Shown: positions 6,258 through 8,072 of the stretch, piece after piece
Position numbering within the stretch: the stretch's first letter is position 1
Layout: each line of letters starts with the position of its first letter
Source of the DNA: an uncultured Pedobacter sp.
GTDB taxonomy: Bacteria > Bacteroidota > Bacteroidia > Sphingobacteriales > Sphingobacteriaceae
NCBI GenBank assembly: GCA_946478755.1
Contig: CAMLDJ010000250.1
Coordinates: 1 to 8,072, forward strand
DNA length: 8,072 nucleotides
Direction of reading: 5' to 3'
The notes under the pieces: model-generated
The model's input: the letters and a program-made list of their open reading frames with translations, nothing else
Databases searched by the model: none
What the model was told of the DNA's origin: nothing
Program-made: the position numbers and the translations under genes

Positions 6258-7714
6258 TTCGTTAATATTACTTCGGGTATATGAATAGACTTCTGAGCTT
6301 TACGATCAAACAATATCCGCTCTACCTTGTCTTTGTTAATGGTATGTTTAAAATCCTTACTTACTGAAAGATAGCCAAATAGTTGAGGTAAACCCTCATC
6401 CAGGCCTCCGGTCATCTCGATTACTTCTGCCAGACTTGCCTGTGATTTTTCGGCCAGTATTTTTTTTATATTGGTTCTGATCAGTTCCCTGTCCACCCGC
6501 TTTTGTCCGAAGAGCTTGACCAGGTGTGTTGCCTGAAGAATATCTGTATCGGCCCGTCGTGGCCTGTTTTTATAGGTGATCTCTTCCATTTGCTCCAGGG
6601 TTAGTTTGCGGTCAAATGGCAAATTGATCTCTGGTTCTGCTTCGAGCATAAATCCAAGATCCGGCTTCTTCTTTTTCTTTCCGATCTCAATCAAAAGTGT
6701 TTTGATCTCGTGGATCAGGTTGCGGGTGGCATGCACTTTCGAGTGCTCGCTTTCCCTAATGATACGACTCAACTTTTCGGCCATCTTGTCGTTCGCCTTA
6801 TAGACCTTTTGACCAGAGGCGTGCAGAAATTTCTTCATGTCTTTCAGGAAGAAATCGCCCACCAGAATGTCTTTGTCTTCCAGGCGGTCGAACAGCGACT
6901 TACTCAGGTTGCCCCACTCCTGTTGCAGGCCGGGATTGAGCAGGAACGACCAGAATGCGTAGAAACTTTTGCCTTGCTGGCTTTCCTTCAATTCATCCAG
7001 GGCGTCAAATGTAAATTCAAGGATATGGTCCTTGGTTAGATTTCCTTCTGCATGTTTCAGGTAAATATGGCGGGTTATCTCTCTGAAGTTATCTTCTACC
7101 TCTTTAAAATCCGAGAGCAGTTCCTTGGCCGACTGGGTCAACTGGCTAAACCGGGGTATAATTTCGAAGTCTTCATAGACTTTCACTTCCTGACCGCTGC
7201 GTAAGTCGGCGATCTGTTGTTCAATCTCCAGCTTCTTTTGTTCCAGCAGGTCTACCCGCTTTTGCAGGTCATCATCTGTAAACTCAACCAGGTCCCTTAA
7301 CTGGCTAAAAATATCTTTAAACCTGGATTCGGCACCTACGAATTCTTTCTTTTCCAGGCTTGTCAGCCAATCTATGGTTTTGCTGGCATGGGCCGACATT
7401 TCATAGAATACTTCCCCCTTGTCGTCCTGATAGTTCGTCAGGTAACCATTATCTGTCCACTTCCGTATGTATTTCCTGGCCTTTACCTCATAAGTATCGA
7501 ACACTTCGATATCGACGTCTTCGTCCTGATCTACCTGCTTATAGTCCAGATAATCAGTCAGCTTATTATGAATCTGGTCTGATGATACTACCGTTTGCCC
7601 TTTTATGAAGGTTTCAATTAAAAATTCGATAACAATTTCCCTGTTACGAAGCTTCAGCATCCCCACACTCGGAGAGGTACTTAAAACTTCTAATATTTTA
7701 TCACTGTTCACCAT
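6254..7714 (-). CDS. jetA: JetA/MksF-type kleisin (DUF3375)
   Basis: This 486-residue protein has the DUF3375 (JetA) layout and the usual length. It has an N-terminal winged-helix region (about 18-108, including LRNREIVIEFLIETF and YEVKARKYIRKWTDNGYL). A helical, partly coiled-coil middle follows (about 140-345, e.g. DLQKRVDLLEQKKLEIEQQI at 149-168). A flexible lysine-rich linker (346-350) leads into a segment around PEINLPFDRKLTLEQ (361-375). A C-terminal winged-helix region (about 395-486) is expected to contact the JetC head. As a MukF-like kleisin it bridges the SMC dimer and binds JetB. It is first in the operon, with its own likely promoter 30-60 bp upstream, and its stop overlaps the jetB start by ATGA. 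ATG 7714 is the first start in frame; no Shine-Dalgarno is seen. The gene is intact. Confidence 0.93.
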   Translation of the reverse strand: MVNSDKILEVLSTSPSVGMLKLRNREIVIEFLIETFIKGQTVVSSDQIHNKLTDYLDYKQVDQDEDVDIEVFDTYEVKARKYIRKWTDNGYLTNYQDDKGEVFYEMSAHASKTIDWLTSLEKKEFVGAESRFKDIFSQLRDLVEFTDDDLQKRVDLLEQKKLEIEQQIADLRSGQEVKVYEDFEIIPRFSQLTQSAKELLSDFKEVEDNFREITRHIYLKHAEGNLTKDHILEFTFDALDELKESQQGKSFYAFWSFLLNPGLQQEWGNLSKSLFDRLEDKDILVGDFFLKDMKKFLHASGQKVYKANDKMAEKLSRIIRESEHSKVHATRNLIHEIKTLLIEIGKKKKKPDLGFMLEAEPEINLPFDRKLTLEQMEEITYKNRPRRADTDILQATHLVKLFGQKRVDRELIRTNIKKILAEKSQASLAEVIEMTGGLDEGLPQLFGYLSVSKDFKHTINKDKVERILFDRKAQKSIHIPEVILTK

Positions 7715-7744
7715 GGCGCATCAAATTCTTAAGACGAAATTTGC

Positions 7745-7777
7745 CAAAACTAATAATTTCCAGTGTCTGATGTTAAA
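7745..7777 (-). promoter_or_regulatory. Likely promoter of the jetABC operon
   Basis: On the minus strand TAGTTTTG (7752-7745) matches the Bacteroidetes -7 box TAnnTTTG exactly. Nineteen bases upstream lies TTTAAC (7777-7772), a poor match to the TTTG -33 element. Transcription would start near 7738, about 24 nt before the jetA ATG. A 10-bp AT palindrome (7776-7785) overlaps the -33 region but is not informative in such AT-rich DNA. Confidence 0.45.
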
Positions 7778-7858
7778 TAATTATTAAATTCAGTGAGATG
7801 GCATTACGAATGGCCTGATATTCAATCAAAGACATCCCATGCACGAAAATCCACGTAC

Positions 7859-7872
7859 TTAGCAGCTGCTAA
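7859..7872. promoter_or_regulatory. 14-bp perfect palindrome, possible regulator site
   Basis: TTAGCAGCTGCTAA is a perfect inverted repeat in the gap between jetA and the divergent gene at 7949. It lies 14 bp before a degenerate -7-like TATATTCG (7887-7894) on the + strand, so it would cover that promoter's upstream element. About half a 14-bp palindrome is expected by chance in a window this size, and it also falls inside a possible minus-strand reading frame, so the regulatory reading is tentative. Confidence 0.25.
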
Positions 7873-7948
7873 TCGATCCATATTTTTATATTCGTATAAA
7901 ATTAAGGCTTTACCATGATGTACATTAAAATTTTCCCGCTCCCTTCTG

Positions 7949-8072
7949 ATGTCTAAGTTTAAATCCAATGCGGTCTACACTTACATGGCTACTGCGGTCA
8001 TCTGCATTTGTTGCTATATCGGAGTATTCCACACCCATCATTACTTAAAGTTCGATCTGATCAACTGGCTTT
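7949..8072 (+). CDS. Putative membrane protein, N-terminal part
   Basis: An ATG at 7949 opens a frame that stays open to the right edge (41 codons): MSKFKSNAVYTYMATAVICI followed by CCYIGVFHTHHYLKFDLINW and L. I do not recognise the family. Residues about 8-27 form a hydrophobic stretch preceded by two lysines, consistent with an N-terminal membrane segment with a cytoplasmic N-terminus, then a His-rich turn. A stop in the same frame at 7916-7918 and no other start between them make 7949 the only ATG. No ribosome-binding site and only a degenerate upstream promoter are seen. It would be divergent from jetA. A minus-strand frame overlaps its first codons, so the assignment depends on sequence beyond the window. 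Confidence 0.42.
   Translation, partial: MSKFKSNAVYTYMATAVICICCYIGVFHTHHYLKFDLINWL

Noticed and set aside
7761..7800. Imperfect direct repeat CAGTGTCTGATG / CAGTGAGATG upstream of jetA
   Set aside because: It is short, interrupted and has unequal internal length; not distinguishable from chance.
1..8072. tRNA, rRNA, CRISPR array or insertion sequence
   Set aside because: Reading through the window I saw no tRNA-like cloverleaf sequence, repeat-spacer pattern, transposase or long terminal inverted repeats.

Overview
The window looks like a chromosome segment from a Bacteroidetes bacterium, most likely of the Sphingobacteriaceae (Pedobacter-like) type. The grounds are Bacteroidetes-style promoters (TTTG, 19 bp, TAnnTTTG), an ECF sigma factor of the Bacteroidetes 'family 1' type, a 'xanthan lyase'-style FAD oxidoreductase typical of that phylum, AT-rich intergenic DNA, and starts mostly without Shine-Dalgarno sequences. 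The genus is an inference.

Left part (1-1682, + strand): the C-terminal 331 codons of an FAD-dependent oxidoreductase run in from the left edge and end in a GC-rich hairpin terminator. The U-tract side of that hairpin overlaps a textbook Bacteroidetes promoter for an ECF sigma-70 factor (1125-1682). A 12-bp palindrome sits on the -7 box of this promoter. No FecR-type anti-sigma gene follows; the next genes are on the opposite strand.

Middle and right part (7714 down to 2291, - strand): three tightly coupled genes encode an SMC-like complex of the Wadjet/MksBEF/Ept family. They are jetA (DUF3375, MukF-like kleisin), jetB (DUF4194, MukE-like KITE subunit) and jetC (MukB-like SMC ATPase with intact Walker A, signature and Walker B motifs). 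In Wadjet these three form a loop-extruding motor that recognises small circular DNA and activates the JetD nuclease. Here no jetD gene follows. Downstream of jetC there are only a 21-codon ORF that starts in an ATGA overlap with the jetC stop, about 230 bp of AT-rich, apparently non-coding DNA, and an unrelated-looking 112-codon helical ORF (1719-2057). The operon is therefore either a nuclease-less condensin-like (MksBEF-like) system, a decayed Wadjet, or a Wadjet with its nuclease elsewhere or replaced.

Right edge (7715-8072): a 234-bp intergenic region holds the likely jetA promoter and a 14-bp perfect palindrome. A + strand ORF starting at 7949 with a hydrophobic N-terminal segment runs off the edge. 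A competing minus-strand reading frame (7822-7974) looks protein-like and may be gene debris.
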